From positions 124,001-188,000 of the forward strand of contig NZ_JAIEUI010000002.1 of NCBI RefSeq assembly GCF_022234545.1: DNA of 64,000 nt, read 5' to 3'. Both the position numbers and the translations under genes were made by a program. The notes under the pieces were generated by a model that ran no database searches, had not been told where the DNA came from, and was given only the letters and a program-made list of their open reading frames with translations. The stretch comes from Paenibacillus piscarius (GTDB lineage Bacteria > Bacillota > Bacilli > Paenibacillales > Paenibacillaceae). Below, piece after piece: positions 51,398 through 60,049 of the stretch (position 1 is the stretch's first letter; the number at the start of each line of letters is the position of its first letter).

Positions 51398-52648
51398 TCA
51401 GCGCATCATCACCGTAACATTGCCTGCCGTCAGCATAATCGTCACCGCCAGGAAGAACATCAGTGACACAGCCGCCAGAGCGGCGAAGACGTAGATCATG
51501 CTTTTGCCGATCGTCTGCAGGCAGGTGACAATCGGCGTCTCGCCCAGCGGCTGCATGACGGCTGCGGCCACATTGTAGATCAGGGCGAGAATCAGAATTT
51601 TGATCGCCGGGAATGCGCACAGGAAGAGAATGATGATGACTCCCGAGAGCCCGATGGCGTTCTTCACCAGCAGCGAAGCCGAGATGACCGTGTCCGTGGC
51701 ATCCGCGAACATTTTGCCGATCACCGGGACGAAATTCCCTGTAATATATTTGGCAGCCCGTATCGTCACGCCGTCCGTCACCGAGCTTGTAATGCCCCTC
51801 ACCGAGATCACACCGAGAAAAACAGTCAGCAGCACGCCCAGTAGCCCGGCTCCGACATTGCGCAGCAGATTGGCGAGTTGGGTCAGCTTGTATTTCTCCG
51901 ACATGGCGCTCACCAGATGCAGCACCGCCGAGAAGAACAGCAGCGGGAAGACCAGGGTATGAATCAGCGTGCCTACAGTATGGATCATGAACACAATCAG
52001 CGGATGGGTGACCGACACCGTGACGATATTGCCCATCGAAGCCAGCAGCGCGAACAAGAGCGGAATCATAGCCATCATGAAATCGATCATCCGGTCGATG
52101 GCATCCTTGGCATAGCCGATGGCGATGTTGAAGCTGTTGACGGCGATGACCAGCACCACCATGTAGCAGAGCATATAGGCGATCTTACTGACCGATTTCC
52201 GTTCAAAAGCGGTCTGCAGCGTCTCCAGAATCATACTCAGCACGCTGATCATCACAATCGTTACGAGCAGCTTGCCGTTATAGAGCACCTCATGCCACAT
52301 AAAGTTCGTCAGTCCGCGCAGCACGCTCTTGAAGCTAAGTCCCTGCTCTCCCGGCAGCAGCATATCCATCAGTGACGGTGTCTTGCCGTCCGGGAAGAAT
52401 CCCCCATAATCCTTCATCAGCTGATCCCAATACGACTCCACCTGGTCCTTCGGCAGGTTCTGGACCTGCCCTTTCACCCACTGGTCCACCGGAGACGGCG
52501 AGCCTCCCGCCCCGGCTATGCCCTGATCTCCCGCAGCCGGACTTGCGTGTACCGTACCCGCAGCCTGCAGCAGCAGGAGGAGGAGCAGCAGAAGAGGCAG
52601 CACCAGCCTGCAGCCTTCCGGCGGACGAAACACACTGCGCTTCTGCAT
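51398..52648 (-). CDS. spoIIIAE: Stage III sporulation protein AE
   Basis: This 416-residue polytopic membrane protein is SpoIIIAE, a central membrane component of the SpoIIIA complex. A signal-peptide-like N-terminus (LVLPLLLLLLLLLQAAGTVHA) is followed by an extracytoplasmic segment and about eight membrane helices (for example IVMISVLSMILETLQTAFERK and IVTVSVTHPLIVFMIHTVGTLIHTLVFPLLFFSAVLHLVS). It starts 47 bp after spoIIIAD. Confidence 0.94.
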   Translation of the reverse strand: MQKRSVFRPPEGCRLVLPLLLLLLLLLQAAGTVHASPAAGDQGIAGAGGSPSPVDQWVKGQVQNLPKDQVESYWDQLMKDYGGFFPDGKTPSLMDMLLPGEQGLSFKSVLRGLTNFMWHEVLYNGKLLVTIVMISVLSMILETLQTAFERKSVSKIAYMLCYMVVLVIAVNSFNIAIGYAKDAIDRMIDFMMAMIPLLFALLASMGNIVTVSVTHPLIVFMIHTVGTLIHTLVFPLLFFSAVLHLVSAMSEKYKLTQLANLLRNVGAGLLGVLLTVFLGVISVRGITSSVTDGVTIRAAKYITGNFVPVIGKMFADATDTVISASLLVKNAIGLSGVIIILFLCAFPAIKILILALIYNVAAAVMQPLGETPIVTCLQTIGKSMIYVFAALAAVSLMFFLAVTIMLTAGNVTVMMR

Positions 52649-52695
52649 CTTCCTCCCCCTGTTCTCACCAGACTTGTCCGGCCGTTACCGCCGCC

Positions 52696-53085
52696 TCAGG
52701 CGGGCAGCAGCTTCATCACCGTCTCGATAATAATGCTGATAATCGGCACGGCCAGCACCATAATCAGCACCTTGCCGGCCAGTTCAATTTTGGACGCTAT
52801 CGATTCCTGTCCGGCATCCCGCACAATCTGCGCTCCGAACTCCGCAATGTAGGAGATGCCGATAATCTTGAACACGGTCTTGATATGGATCATTTCCATC
52901 CCGGAGGATTCCGCAACCCGCTCCAGCGTGCCGAGAATCATACCGATCTTGCCGATCAGGAACAGGAAGATCAGGATGCCGGCCGCCGTAGTCAGCAGGA
53001 AGGCGAACACCGGCTTTTGTTCCTTCAGCACGAGGATGAGGACGGTTGCCAAGATGCCGATGCCTACAATTTGAATGATCTCCAT
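52696..53085 (-). CDS. spoIIIAD: Stage III sporulation protein AD
   Basis: This 129-residue membrane protein is SpoIIIAD: MEIIQIVGIGILATVLILVLKEQKPVFAFLLTTAAGILIFLFLIGKIGMILGTLERVAESSGMEMIHIKTVFKIIGISYIAEFGAQIVRDAGQESIASKIELAGKVLIMVLAVPII. Four membrane helices are visible. It is 9 bp from spoIIIAC. Confidence 0.95.
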   Translation of the reverse strand: MEIIQIVGIGILATVLILVLKEQKPVFAFLLTTAAGILIFLFLIGKIGMILGTLERVAESSGMEMIHIKTVFKIIGISYIAEFGAQIVRDAGQESIASKIELAGKVLIMVLAVPIISIIIETVMKLLPA

Positions 53086-53094
53086 AACGTCAGC

Positions 53095-53298
53095 CTATTG
53101 AAAAAGAAAGATCGTTTTAATTTCCTGAAGCAGTCCGTCCAGCATCCGGATGACCATGAACAGCACGATGATAAAGCCGACTATCGTTACCCAGTGGGCG
53201 ATATCCTCTTTGCCCATCTGCTTAAGCACCGTGTGGATCATGGCGATAATGATGCCGATGCCGGCAATCTGAAAGATCGCGTTGACTTCAATATTCAT
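53095..53298 (-). CDS. spoIIIAC: Stage III sporulation protein AC
   Basis: This 67-residue membrane protein is SpoIIIAC: MNIEVNAIFQIAGIGIIIAMIHTVLKQMGKEDIAHWVTIVGFIIVLFMVIRMLDGLLQEIKTIFLF. Two helices match the family length of 68 residues. The ATG at 53298 is chosen over a GTG three codons upstream that lies in the ribosome binding site. Confidence 0.95.
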   Translation of the reverse strand: MNIEVNAIFQIAGIGIIIAMIHTVLKQMGKEDIAHWVTIVGFIIVLFMVIRMLDGLLQEIKTIFLFQ

Positions 53299-53311
53299 TC
53301 CTGGCACCTCG

Positions 53312-53830
53312 CTAAAAGATCAAAATGACGATCAATGCTCCAAGCAGCAGACCCAGGCTTTTGCTCACCTTCTCATATTTGCCCTGATCTTCTCTGGCCG
53401 CTGTCTCCTCCTGCTTCAATTGCTGCAACGCCAGTGCAATATGCGTGCTCTGATTCGGCCGGTCACTCGTCCCAAGCGTGCAGCTGAGCTGCCGCATGAT
53501 CTCCTGCTCCGTGCCTTTCAGCGAGGCGCTGCTGAAATGCGTCTCCATGGCACGCCGCACCGCCTCTTCAGCACTGCGGTTATGCGGCGGGCTCATCTCC
53601 TCCGCCGCCGTGAGGAAGAAGGCTCTCAGCGGCTCCTTCGTCTGTGCTCCGATGCGGTGCAGCGCCTCCGGCAGCGGGGTATAGCCGTACAGAATTTCGG
53701 TCTCCAGCCGCTGCAGTGCAGCAATAAGGGCCCTCAGATGTCTCGGGCGGTCAGCATACTGGGCTGCGCGCTTGAAGCCGGCCAGCGTGCCGGCCAGGAT
53801 AATGAGTACCGCTCCCAGCAGCTTAAGCAT
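53312..53830 (-). CDS. spoIIIAB: Stage III sporulation protein AB
   Basis: This 172-residue protein is SpoIIIAB: MLKLLGAVLIILAGTLAGFKRAAQYADRPRHLRALIAALQRLETEILYGYTPLPEALHRIG. It has N- and C-terminal membrane helices (the latter GLLLGALIVILIF) and a helical cytoplasmic middle that resembles type II secretion GspF domains. The start overlaps the end of spoIIIAA by eight bases. The longer open frame (to 54049) is the complement of spoIIIAA sequence and was not used. Confidence 0.94.
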   Translation of the reverse strand: MLKLLGAVLIILAGTLAGFKRAAQYADRPRHLRALIAALQRLETEILYGYTPLPEALHRIGAQTKEPLRAFFLTAAEEMSPPHNRSAEEAVRRAMETHFSSASLKGTEQEIMRQLSCTLGTSDRPNQSTHIALALQQLKQEETAAREDQGKYEKVSKSLGLLLGALIVILIF

Positions 53831-54827
53831 GTCCGCCACCGCCTGCTCCCGCCTGCATGTCCGGCGAGACCAGCAGCATCGCCCGCTTCTGCGCATCCAG
53901 AATGCGGAAGGACATGCCGCTCTCCGCGCGGTGCAGAATGACATACCGCTCGAACATCTGCTGCTCCAGCAGGCCGCCCAGCCCCGGCCTCCGGGCCAGC
54001 TCGGACACCTCCTTGCCGTGCGCGGAGGCGATGACCGAGATACCCGCATGAAGCGCCTCAGTCACCGCTTCCGCATCCTCGGTGCGACCGATCTCGTCAG
54101 CCACCAGCACCTCAGGGGAGAGCGAGCGGATCATCATCATCATGCCTTCCGCCTTGGGGCAGCCGTCCAGTACATCGGTCCGCGGCCCCACATCGAAGGC
54201 GGGGATGCCCCGGCGGCTGCCGGCAATCTCGGAGCGTTCATCGACGATGCCGACCTTCAGCCCCGGCCGGACGCCCTCTCGGGTGCGGGCCCCGGCCGAG
54301 ATCTGCCGGGCCAGGTCACGCAACAGTGTTGTCTTGCCATGCTGCGGCGGCGACAGGACCAGCGTATGCATAATCCGCTGCCGCCCGCGGTCCAGCAGAT
54401 ATGGCAGCACACGATCGGCGACACCTTGGACCTCACGGGCAATCCGCACATTGAAGCCGGTAATATCGCGCAGATGCTCCACGCCGCCTCCGCTTAATAC
54501 CGTGCGGCCGCAGAGGCCTATCCGGTGGCCGCCGGGGATCGTGATGAAGCCCTTGCGCAGCTCCTCCTCCATCGTATATAGCGAGTGGTTGCTGATGAGA
54601 TCCAGCAGCCTGTGCGCATCCTCCCGGTCCGGCTTGTAGGCTTCACCGGGAAACTGGGTCAGGCTGCCGCCGGCCCCGACAAAATGATATTTTCCGGAAT
54701 AGTTAATCTCCAGCGGACGCCCTTCACGGACACGGACCTCCTCCAACTTGTCCAGGAGCGCAGCGGGGAGGCCGCCGAGCAGCACCCTGATTCTTTCGGG
54801 AAACAACTGAAGCCAATCCTTCGCCAT
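53823..54827 (-). CDS. spoIIIAA: Stage III sporulation protein AA (ATPase)
   Basis: This 334-residue protein is SpoIIIAA, the secretion-type ATPase of the SpoIIIA complex. Walker A SPPQHGKTTLLRDLAR, the arginine-rich GVRPGLKVGIVDERSEIAGS and the Walker B EVLVADEIGRTEDAEAV are present. It is the first gene of the eight-gene operon, transcribed in the mother cell in related species. The ATG at 54827 lies behind GGGGGTACTTGT. Confidence 0.95.
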   Translation of the reverse strand: MAKDWLQLFPERIRVLLGGLPAALLDKLEEVRVREGRPLEINYSGKYHFVGAGGSLTQFPGEAYKPDREDAHRLLDLISNHSLYTMEEELRKGFITIPGGHRIGLCGRTVLSGGGVEHLRDITGFNVRIAREVQGVADRVLPYLLDRGRQRIMHTLVLSPPQHGKTTLLRDLARQISAGARTREGVRPGLKVGIVDERSEIAGSRRGIPAFDVGPRTDVLDGCPKAEGMMMMIRSLSPEVLVADEIGRTEDAEAVTEALHAGISVIASAHGKEVSELARRPGLGGLLEQQMFERYVILHRAESGMSFRILDAQKRAMLLVSPDMQAGAGGGGHA

Positions 54828-54870
54828 ACAAGTACCCCCAAGCTGTCCTCAACTGCATTGCTTTATTCCA

Positions 54871-54898
54871 TACTTATGCTTGTACCTGCACATTATGC
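54871..54898 (-). promoter_or_regulatory. Possible sigma-E promoter of the spoIIIA operon
   Basis: On the minus strand GCATAAT (complement of 54892-54898) and CATAAGTA (complement of 54871-54878) are 13 bp apart, loosely resembling the sigma-E consensus (KMATATT and CATACAMT), 44 bp before spoIIIAA. The -10 match is imperfect. Confidence 0.35.
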
Positions 54899-54908
54899 CT
54901 ATCATCTA

Positions 54909-55172
54909 TCATTTCTTCAGAATCCCGATTAAGAGAAACGCCACACCGCAGCCGATCCAGCCCAGCTTGCCCCAGGACAGCTGCTCTGCCATCCCTGTCA
55001 GGCCTACAGCCGTGGTCAGGATGAGGATCGTCGGCCCGACCAGCGCCAGTCCTGAATTCACGGCGAGTGCCTTATCCACCTGATTCAGCCTCAGCATAAT
55101 CAGTGCCGCCGCAATCTCCACACTGCCGGAGAAGAACCTTAGCACGGCCATCCAGCTCACATACTTGTCCAA
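54909..55172 (-). CDS. yqhV: YqhV/DUF2619 membrane protein
   Basis: This 87-residue protein has three membrane helices (about residues 5-25, 37-58, 67-85) and matches the DUF2619/YqhV family by position before spoIIIAA and by the pattern DKYVSWMAVLRFFSGSVEIAAALIMLRLNQVDKALAVNSGLALVGPTILILTTAVGL. The start is a TTG nine bases after GGGAG; no in-frame ATG is nearby. Its function is unknown. The next gene on the right is divergent. Confidence 0.8.
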   Translation of the reverse strand: MDKYVSWMAVLRFFSGSVEIAAALIMLRLNQVDKALAVNSGLALVGPTILILTTAVGLTGMAEQLSWGKLGWIGCGVAFLLIGILKK

Positions 55173-55500
55173 ACCTCTCAACTCCCTTATCCATGCTATG
55201 GAATAGAAACCAATGGAACGCCTCGTCAATGAAACAAGCTGTAATCCATGGATATGCGGCAGAAGACTACTTTAGACAAGGAGATACCAAAGAGATGTGC
55301 GGAGATTTCAGAGGATGTGAAAGATATCATAGTGCGTCACTCTATAAAAAAATATCATCGGTATGATAAAATTATTTTTACGCTTGAAAATGAAGAAATA
55401 TCGGGAAATAGAAGAGCGGATTGCGGGAGAAACTATACCTCCCAGAAGGCAACCGGAGAGAAGACTTCTAAAGACATCGGACAAAGAGGGGATCACAGTC
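55173..55500. other. Divergent intergenic region
   Basis: This 328-bp region separates yqhV from the YitT-family gene. An AT-rich patch near 55340-55390 (GATAAAATTATTTTTACG) could hold a promoter for the right-hand gene, but no clear -35/-10 pair was found. A 23-codon frame starting at an ATG at about 55295 is too weak to call. Confidence 0.4.
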
Positions 55501-56367
55501 ATGCAGGTTCGGAATTTCGTAGTACCGCTTGTGTCAGGATCGGTAGCCAGACAGATGAAGGAGGTTGCTATTATTATCTTTTCGGCTTTTCTCGTAGCGG
55601 CAGGGCTGCGCCTGTTCCTGATTCCGCATCAGCTGCTTAGCGGCGGTGTGGCGGGAACGGCTTCCATCATCGGCTACTTAACACATCCCAAATATATTTC
55701 TCTGTATTATTTTGCTATTAATCTGCCTATCCTGATCTGGGGCTTCATCGCGGTAGGCAAAAAATATATCTGCTACAGCATGTTATCCGTCCTCTCCACC
55801 ACCTGGTTCCTGACCGTCATTCCTGTGGTGAAGCTGACCAAGGACCCGATTCTGGCGAGCATCTTCGGCGGGGTCATCATTGCGGGCGGAGTGGGCTTCT
55901 CGCTGCGGGCGGGCGGCTCCTCGGGCGGATTCGATATTCTTGGCTCCATCATTACGCGGAAGCGGGATATTCCGATAGGAACCGTGCTGTTCGTCCTTGA
56001 CGGGATTGTCATTTTAAGTCTGGGCTTCTTCAAAAGCTGGGATTCCGCCCTCTACGCCATGCTCTGTATCTTCGTCAAAAGCCGGGTCGTGGACATGATC
56101 CACATCCGCCACGTGAAGCTGACCTGCTTCATCGTCACGAAGGAGCGGGAGAAGATGCTGGCCCGGCTGACCTGTCTGCCCCATGGGGTCACCGTTGTCA
56201 ATGCGGAAGGCGGGTACAGCCATGAAGGCAACACAATGCTGATGACGGTCACCACCCGCTACGAGCTGGCCGATCTGCGCAAGACCATTCTGGAGACCGA
56301 TCCGAAGTCATTCGTGAACGTGCTGGAGACCGTTGAGATTATGGGCCGGTTCCGGCGTCTGAGCTGA
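55501..56367 (+). CDS. YitT family membrane protein
   Basis: This 288-residue protein has five or six membrane helices (residues 20-180) and a C-terminal DUF2179 cytoplasmic domain (TCFIVTKEREKMLARLTCLPHGVTVVNAEGGYSHEGNTMLMTVTTRYELADLRKTILETDPKSFVNVLETVEIMGRF), the YitT layout. LSGGVAGTASIIGYLTH and SLRAGGSSGGFDILGSII are family signatures. The substrate is unknown. Start MQVRNFVV follows GAGGGGATC; an upstream frame was rejected for lack of a ribosome binding site. Confidence 0.88.
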   Translation: MQVRNFVVPLVSGSVARQMKEVAIIIFSAFLVAAGLRLFLIPHQLLSGGVAGTASIIGYLTHPKYISLYYFAINLPILIWGFIAVGKKYICYSMLSVLSTTWFLTVIPVVKLTKDPILASIFGGVIIAGGVGFSLRAGGSSGGFDILGSIITRKRDIPIGTVLFVLDGIVILSLGFFKSWDSALYAMLCIFVKSRVVDMIHIRHVKLTCFIVTKEREKMLARLTCLPHGVTVVNAEGGYSHEGNTMLMTVTTRYELADLRKTILETDPKSFVNVLETVEIMGRFRRLS

Positions 56368-56403
56368 CCGGATGACAGCTGATGCGGGGAGCCGCCAGAC
56401 ATG

Positions 56404-56455
56404 AAACAGGGACGTCCCTCAGCAAGTTGCTGATGAGACGTCCCTGTTTTGTTAT
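56404..56455 (+). terminator. Terminator of the YitT-family gene, possibly bidirectional
   Basis: AAACAGGGACGTC (56404-56416) and GACGTCCCTGTTT (56437-56449) are a perfect 13-bp stem with an inner AGCAA/TTGCT pairing, followed by TGTTATTTT. It lies between convergent genes, and on the minus strand would end lysC (whose stop is at 56485). Confidence 0.85.
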
Positions 56456-56484
56456 TTTAAATGGGGAAATCTATAATCTATGGC

Positions 56485-57738
56485 TTAACGGCGGTCCTGA
56501 GGACCCCCCACGAAGGCCTGCTCTTCCGTATCCAGGTTGTACGCCGTGTGCAGCGCCTGAATAATCTGCTGGAGATTGCCGGCTTCAATGACACAGGACA
56601 CCTTGATCTCGGAGGTGCTGACCATCTTGATGCTTACGCCCTGATTCGAGATGACCTCGAACATCTGCGCTGCTACCCCCGGATGGCTGACCATACCTGC
56701 GCCGACAATCGACACCTTGACCAGGTTATCCTCGGAGGTCACTTCGCGGTACGGCAGCTCGCTGCGCAGTCCTTCAATCACCTGTGTAGCCTTCTGCCGG
56801 TCCCCGAGCCCGACTGTGAACGAGAAGTCCGCCGTCTCATTCTGCACGCCGCTCTGAACGATAATATCGACATCCACGCCTTCTTGCGCCAGCTTGCCGA
56901 AGACCTGGGCGAGAACCCCCGGCACATCGGGAACACCCAGTATACTAATCCGGGCCACATTCTTATCATAGGCAATTCCGCTAACTACTACACCCTGCTC
57001 CATGCTTGCTTCCTCCTTCACAACAGTACCTTCATTATGATTAAAGCTTGATCTGACGACCAGCTTCACTTGATATCGCTTCGCATATTCCACCGCACGC
57101 GGATGCAGCACCGCTGCCCCGAGGTTCGCCAGCTCCAGCATCTCGTCATACGAGATGTCCTTCAGCTTGCGGGCGGTCTTCACAATCCGCGGATCCGTAG
57201 AGTAGATTCCGTCTACATCGGTGTAGATCTCGCAGACATCCGCCTTGATGGCCGCAGCCAGCGCAACCGCCGTTGTATCCGAGCCTCCGCGTCCCAGCGT
57301 GGTAATCTCGCCGTCCAGTGTCATCCCCTGGAATCCGGCAACAATCACAATCTGTTCGCGCTCCAGCGACTCCAGGACACGGCGCGGCACAATCTCGCTG
57401 ATCCGAGCGCGGCCGTGGGTCTCATCCGTACGGAACCCGGCCTGCCAGCCGGTATAGGATACGGCATTACGGCCAATACCGTTCAATGCGATGGACAGCA
57501 GGGCTACCGAGATCTGTTCTCCCGTAGTCATCAGCATATCCATCTCGCGTGCCGGAGGCTGTGCGTTCAGCTCATTCGCCTGATCAATCAGGTCATCTGT
57601 AGTATCGCCCATCGCTGACACCACCACCACACAGCGGTGCCCCTCATCCTGCTTGGCCGCGATACGCCCCGCGACACGCTTCATGCGTTCAATGTCGCCA
57701 ACGGAGCTGCCCCCGAATTTCATGACATAAAGTGACAA
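56485..57738 (-). CDS. lysC: Aspartate kinase
   Basis: This 417-residue protein is a class II aspartokinase, the first step of the aspartate-family amino acids (lysine, threonine, methionine, diaminopimelate). The nucleotide-binding MKFGGSSVGD and catalytic VAGFQGMTLDGEITTLGRGGSDTTAVALAAA are intact, followed by two ACT domains (IAYDKNVARISILGVPDVPGVLAQVFGKLAQEGVDVDIIVQSG and KVSIVGAGMVSHPGVAAQMFEVISNQGVSIKMVSTSEIKVSCVI). The TTG at 57738 is ten bases from GGGAG; an ATG at 57750 is too close to it. Family regulation is by lysine and/or threonine feedback. Confidence 0.93.
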   Translation of the reverse strand: MSLYVMKFGGSSVGDIERMKRVAGRIAAKQDEGHRCVVVVSAMGDTTDDLIDQANELNAQPPAREMDMLMTTGEQISVALLSIALNGIGRNAVSYTGWQAGFRTDETHGRARISEIVPRRVLESLEREQIVIVAGFQGMTLDGEITTLGRGGSDTTAVALAAAIKADVCEIYTDVDGIYSTDPRIVKTARKLKDISYDEMLELANLGAAVLHPRAVEYAKRYQVKLVVRSSFNHNEGTVVKEEASMEQGVVVSGIAYDKNVARISILGVPDVPGVLAQVFGKLAQEGVDVDIIVQSGVQNETADFSFTVGLGDRQKATQVIEGLRSELPYREVTSEDNLVKVSIVGAGMVSHPGVAAQMFEVISNQGVSIKMVSTSEIKVSCVIEAGNLQQIIQALHTAYNLDTEEQAFVGGPQDRR

Positions 57739-57785
57739 AGTTCCATTCACTCCCTATTTCGCTCTAAGTAGTAGCTCAAATTTTG

Positions 57786-57833
57786 ATTAACGCTTTAACA
57801 CAGTATAATACGAAAATCATCCCATGCGTTAAT
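57786..57833 (-). promoter_or_regulatory. Possible lysC promoter with flanking inverted repeat
   Basis: On the minus strand TTAACG (complement of 57827-57832) and TATTAT (complement of 57805-57810) are 16 bp apart. ATTAACGC (57786-57793) and GCGTTAAT (57826-57833) form an inverted repeat flanking the -10 region, which could be an operator. There is no recognisable lysine riboswitch. Confidence 0.4.
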
Positions 57834-57912
57834 GGTTTCACAAAATAAACCGCCCAATTTTATCAAAACGGGCTTAAATCCGAACGTGTCACGGCCTGCT
57901 CAGGCTAACTTC

Positions 57913-58149
57913 AGGTGCACTAGTGCACCTCATTACTCTCATTCATTCCACATTCCGCCCACCTGAGACGGCCGTCTGAGGGATTTATCCACTTGATGTT
58001 TAAACTACCGCCCGCTTCTTGCTAATCTGAGGGATTTATCCCTTTGATTCATGCTTTCTGTCCACTTTCAGCATTATCTGAGGGATTTATCCCTTTGAGC
58101 CCACCGTCCAGCCAACTTCCCGCTAAATCAGAGGGATTTGTCCATTATC
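57913..58149. repeat. 51-bp-period palindrome array, GAGGGATTTATCC family
   Basis: Four 23-bp elements at 57974-57996, 58025-58047, 58076-58098 and 58127-58149 have centres exactly 51 bp apart. Their core is AGGGAT-TT-ATCCCT, flanked by ATCTG and TTTGA; the outer two copies are degenerate (TTATCCAC, TTGTCCAT). An additional perfect 18-bp palindrome, AGGTGCACTAGTGCACCT, lies at 57913-57930. Linkers are unrelated and pyrimidine-rich. The region lies between the efp terminator and the lysC promoter and holds no gene. Confidence 0.85.
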
Positions 58150-58235
58150 CCCCTTGTCTCCCTTTCCCCTTGTTCCCTAGTCCCCTTCTTCCCTTGTTCC
58201 CTTCTTCCCCCCGCCTCTCCGCCCAGCCCTCCGCA

Positions 58236-58270
58236 ACAAAAAGACCCCCGCCGCATCAAGCGGGGAGGCC
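58236..58270 (-). terminator. Terminator of efp
   Basis: On the minus strand CCTCCCCGC pairs with GCGGGGG across an 8-base loop and is followed by TCTTTTTG, 31 bp after the efp stop. Confidence 0.85.
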
Positions 58271-58300
58271 CTGAAGTTACATTTGGCACCCAAAAGGCAC

Positions 58301-58858
58301 TTAAGCGCGGGAAATGTACTTTCCTTCGCGGGTGTCGATCAGGAGCATGTCGCCTTCATTAATGAACAGCGGAACCTGTACTGTGTGGCCGGTCTCCAGG
58401 GTTGCAGACTTGGTTGCACCTTGCGCAGTGTTGCCTTTCACGCCAGGCTCGGTCTCAGTCACCTTCAGCTCAACGCTGGTAGGCAGATTGATCCCGAGAA
58501 TTTCGCCCTGGTAGCTGACAATGTTCACGGTCATGTTCTCTCTAAGGAAGTTAAGCTCCCATTCGAGCTGCTTGGCCGACAATTCGAACTGGTCATACGT
58601 TTCGTTATCCATGAACACATGGTCCGAGCCGCTGGCATAGAGGTACTGTACGCCACGGTTCTCGATGATCGCACGGCCGATGGTTTCACCGGCGCGGAAG
58701 GTGCGCTCAACGGTATTGCCGTTACGCAGGTTCTTCAGCTTGGAGCGGACAAACGCAGCGCCCTTACCCGGCTTCACGTGCTGGAAATCGAGGACGGTGA
58801 AGATATCCCCATCTACTTCTACGGTCAAGCCTGTCTTGAAATCATTAACTGAAATCAC
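58301..58858 (-). CDS. efp: Translation elongation factor P
   Basis: This 185-residue protein is EF-P, which rescues ribosomes stalled at polyproline. All three beta-barrel domains are present. Lys32 in [10 protein letters not shown] is the loop-tip residue modified in other bacteria (5-aminopentanolylated in B. subtilis). The C-terminal signature segment is [16 protein letters not shown]. AGGAGGG upstream of the ATG is strong. It precedes a Pro-specific dipeptidase gene, a pairing conserved in Bacillales. Confidence 0.96.
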   Translation of the reverse strand: MISVNDFKTGLTVEVDGDIFTVLDFQHVKPGKGAAFVRSKLKNLRNGNTVERTFRAGETIGRAIIENRGVQYLYASGSDHVFMDNETYDQFELSAKQLEWELNFLRENMTVNIVSYQGEILGINLPTSVELKVTETEPGVKGNTAQGATKSATLETGHTVQVPLFINEGDMLLIDTREGKYISRA

Positions 58859-58902
58859 AATAATCCCTCCTGGAATCGATAAATGAACTTGATAAAATAA
58901 TC

Positions 58903-59973
58903 TTACAGTACCGTATAATCCTTCGATGAATGTGTCAGCAGCCGGATGCCGCTTTCGGTAATGACAATATCATCTTCAATCCGGACCCCGCCAAGGCCTG
59001 AGAGATAAATCCCCGGCTCTACGGTAACGACCATGCCCGGCTGCAGCACTTCATCCGCCAGCTTGGACAGGCGCGGCCATTCATGAACCTCCATGCCCAG
59101 CCCGTGGCCGGTGCTGTGGCCGAAGTACTCCCCGTAGCCGTAGCGGGTGATGATATCGCGGGCCAGCGCATCACATTCGCGTCCGGTCATGCCGGGTTTA
59201 ATATGGGACAGAGCGTGCAGCTGCGCTTCCAGCACCACATCGTAGATCTCCTTCAGCTTGGGATCTGGTGCTCCAATCGCAATCGTACGGGTCAGATCGG
59301 AGCAGTAGCCGTCCAGCAGTGCGCCGAAATCAAACGTAACGAATTCGTTGTTCCCGATCACCTTGCTGCTCGCCACCCCATGCGGCATAGCTGAGCGTTC
59401 GCCGGAGGCTACAATCGTATCGAACGATGATGAGGTTGCCCCGTGTGTCCGCATGTAGAATTCCATCTCCAGATCAACATCACGTTCAGTCATGCCCGGC
59501 TTGATCACCTTCAGGATATGACTGAACGTGGCGTCAGCCAGATCGGCTGCCCGTTGCATCACCGCCAGCTCTTCCTCATCCTTGAACATGCGCAGATTCT
59601 CCACCGTCTTGGACAATGGCACCAGAGCCGCAGGCTGAAGCGCCTCCGCATAGGCGGTGTAAGCGCTGAAGCTTACATCATCCTGCTCGAAGCCGACCCG
59701 GACTTGTCCGCCCTGCGGCAGCAGACCGCGTACAGTATCGATGAATTTCGTGTCATGCTGCACGACCTTCAGGCCATGAACCTGTTCCGAGGCCTGTGTC
59801 ATATACCTGAAGTCAGTCAGCAGATAGCTGTCATCACCGGTAACCAGCACAACCCCGGAGGAGCCGGTGAAGCCACTCAGATAACGGCGGTTATAACCGC
59901 TGGTAATTAACATCGCATCCAGTCCCAGGTCCTGCAGAACCTTGCGCAGCCTGGAGACGCGCTTGTTGCCCAT
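58903..59973 (-). CDS. yqhT: Xaa-Pro dipeptidase/aminopeptidase P family (YqhT-like)
   Basis: This 356-residue M24 metallopeptidase cleaves Xaa-Pro bonds. The creatinase-like N-domain (residues 1-125) is followed by the pita-bread domain with metal ligands in [18 protein letters not shown] (two Asp), [14 protein letters not shown] (His), VTVEPGIYL and [11 protein letters not shown] (two Glu). The ATG at 59973 ([13 protein letters not shown]) is seven bases from GAGGAG; the longer frame upstream is unsupported. It lies 44 bp before efp, which assists synthesis of proline-rich proteins. Confidence 0.92.
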   Translation of the reverse strand: MGNKRVSRLRKVLQDLGLDAMLITSGYNRRYLSGFTGSSGVVLVTGDDSYLLTDFRYMTQASEQVHGLKVVQHDTKFIDTVRGLLPQGGQVRVGFEQDDVSFSAYTAYAEALQPAALVPLSKTVENLRMFKDEEELAVMQRAADLADATFSHILKVIKPGMTERDVDLEMEFYMRTHGATSSSFDTIVASGERSAMPHGVASSKVIGNNEFVTFDFGALLDGYCSDLTRTIAIGAPDPKLKEIYDVVLEAQLHALSHIKPGMTGRECDALARDIITRYGYGEYFGHSTGHGLGMEVHEWPRLSKLADEVLQPGMVVTVEPGIYLSGLGGVRIEDDIVITESGIRLLTHSSKDYTVL

Positions 59974-60049
59974 TTTCATTCTCCTCTCGAAATAGCCACA
60001 TTGTATTTTAACATAGCGGCATACCGCCTGAGAAGTTTTTTCCGAAGGC

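Noticed and set aside
53830..54049. N-terminal extension of SpoIIIAB
   Set aside because: It is an Arg/Ser/Cys-rich shadow of spoIIIAA sequence; the family start at 53830 is clear.
55295..55366. 23-codon peptide gene near the YitT-family gene
   Set aside because: Weak spacing to the ribosome binding site and no recognisable features; better read as upstream non-coding sequence.
57750..58000. Lysine riboswitch upstream of lysC
   Set aside because: None of the conserved L-box core motifs was found on the minus strand; the region is occupied by a promoter-like sequence and the palindrome array.
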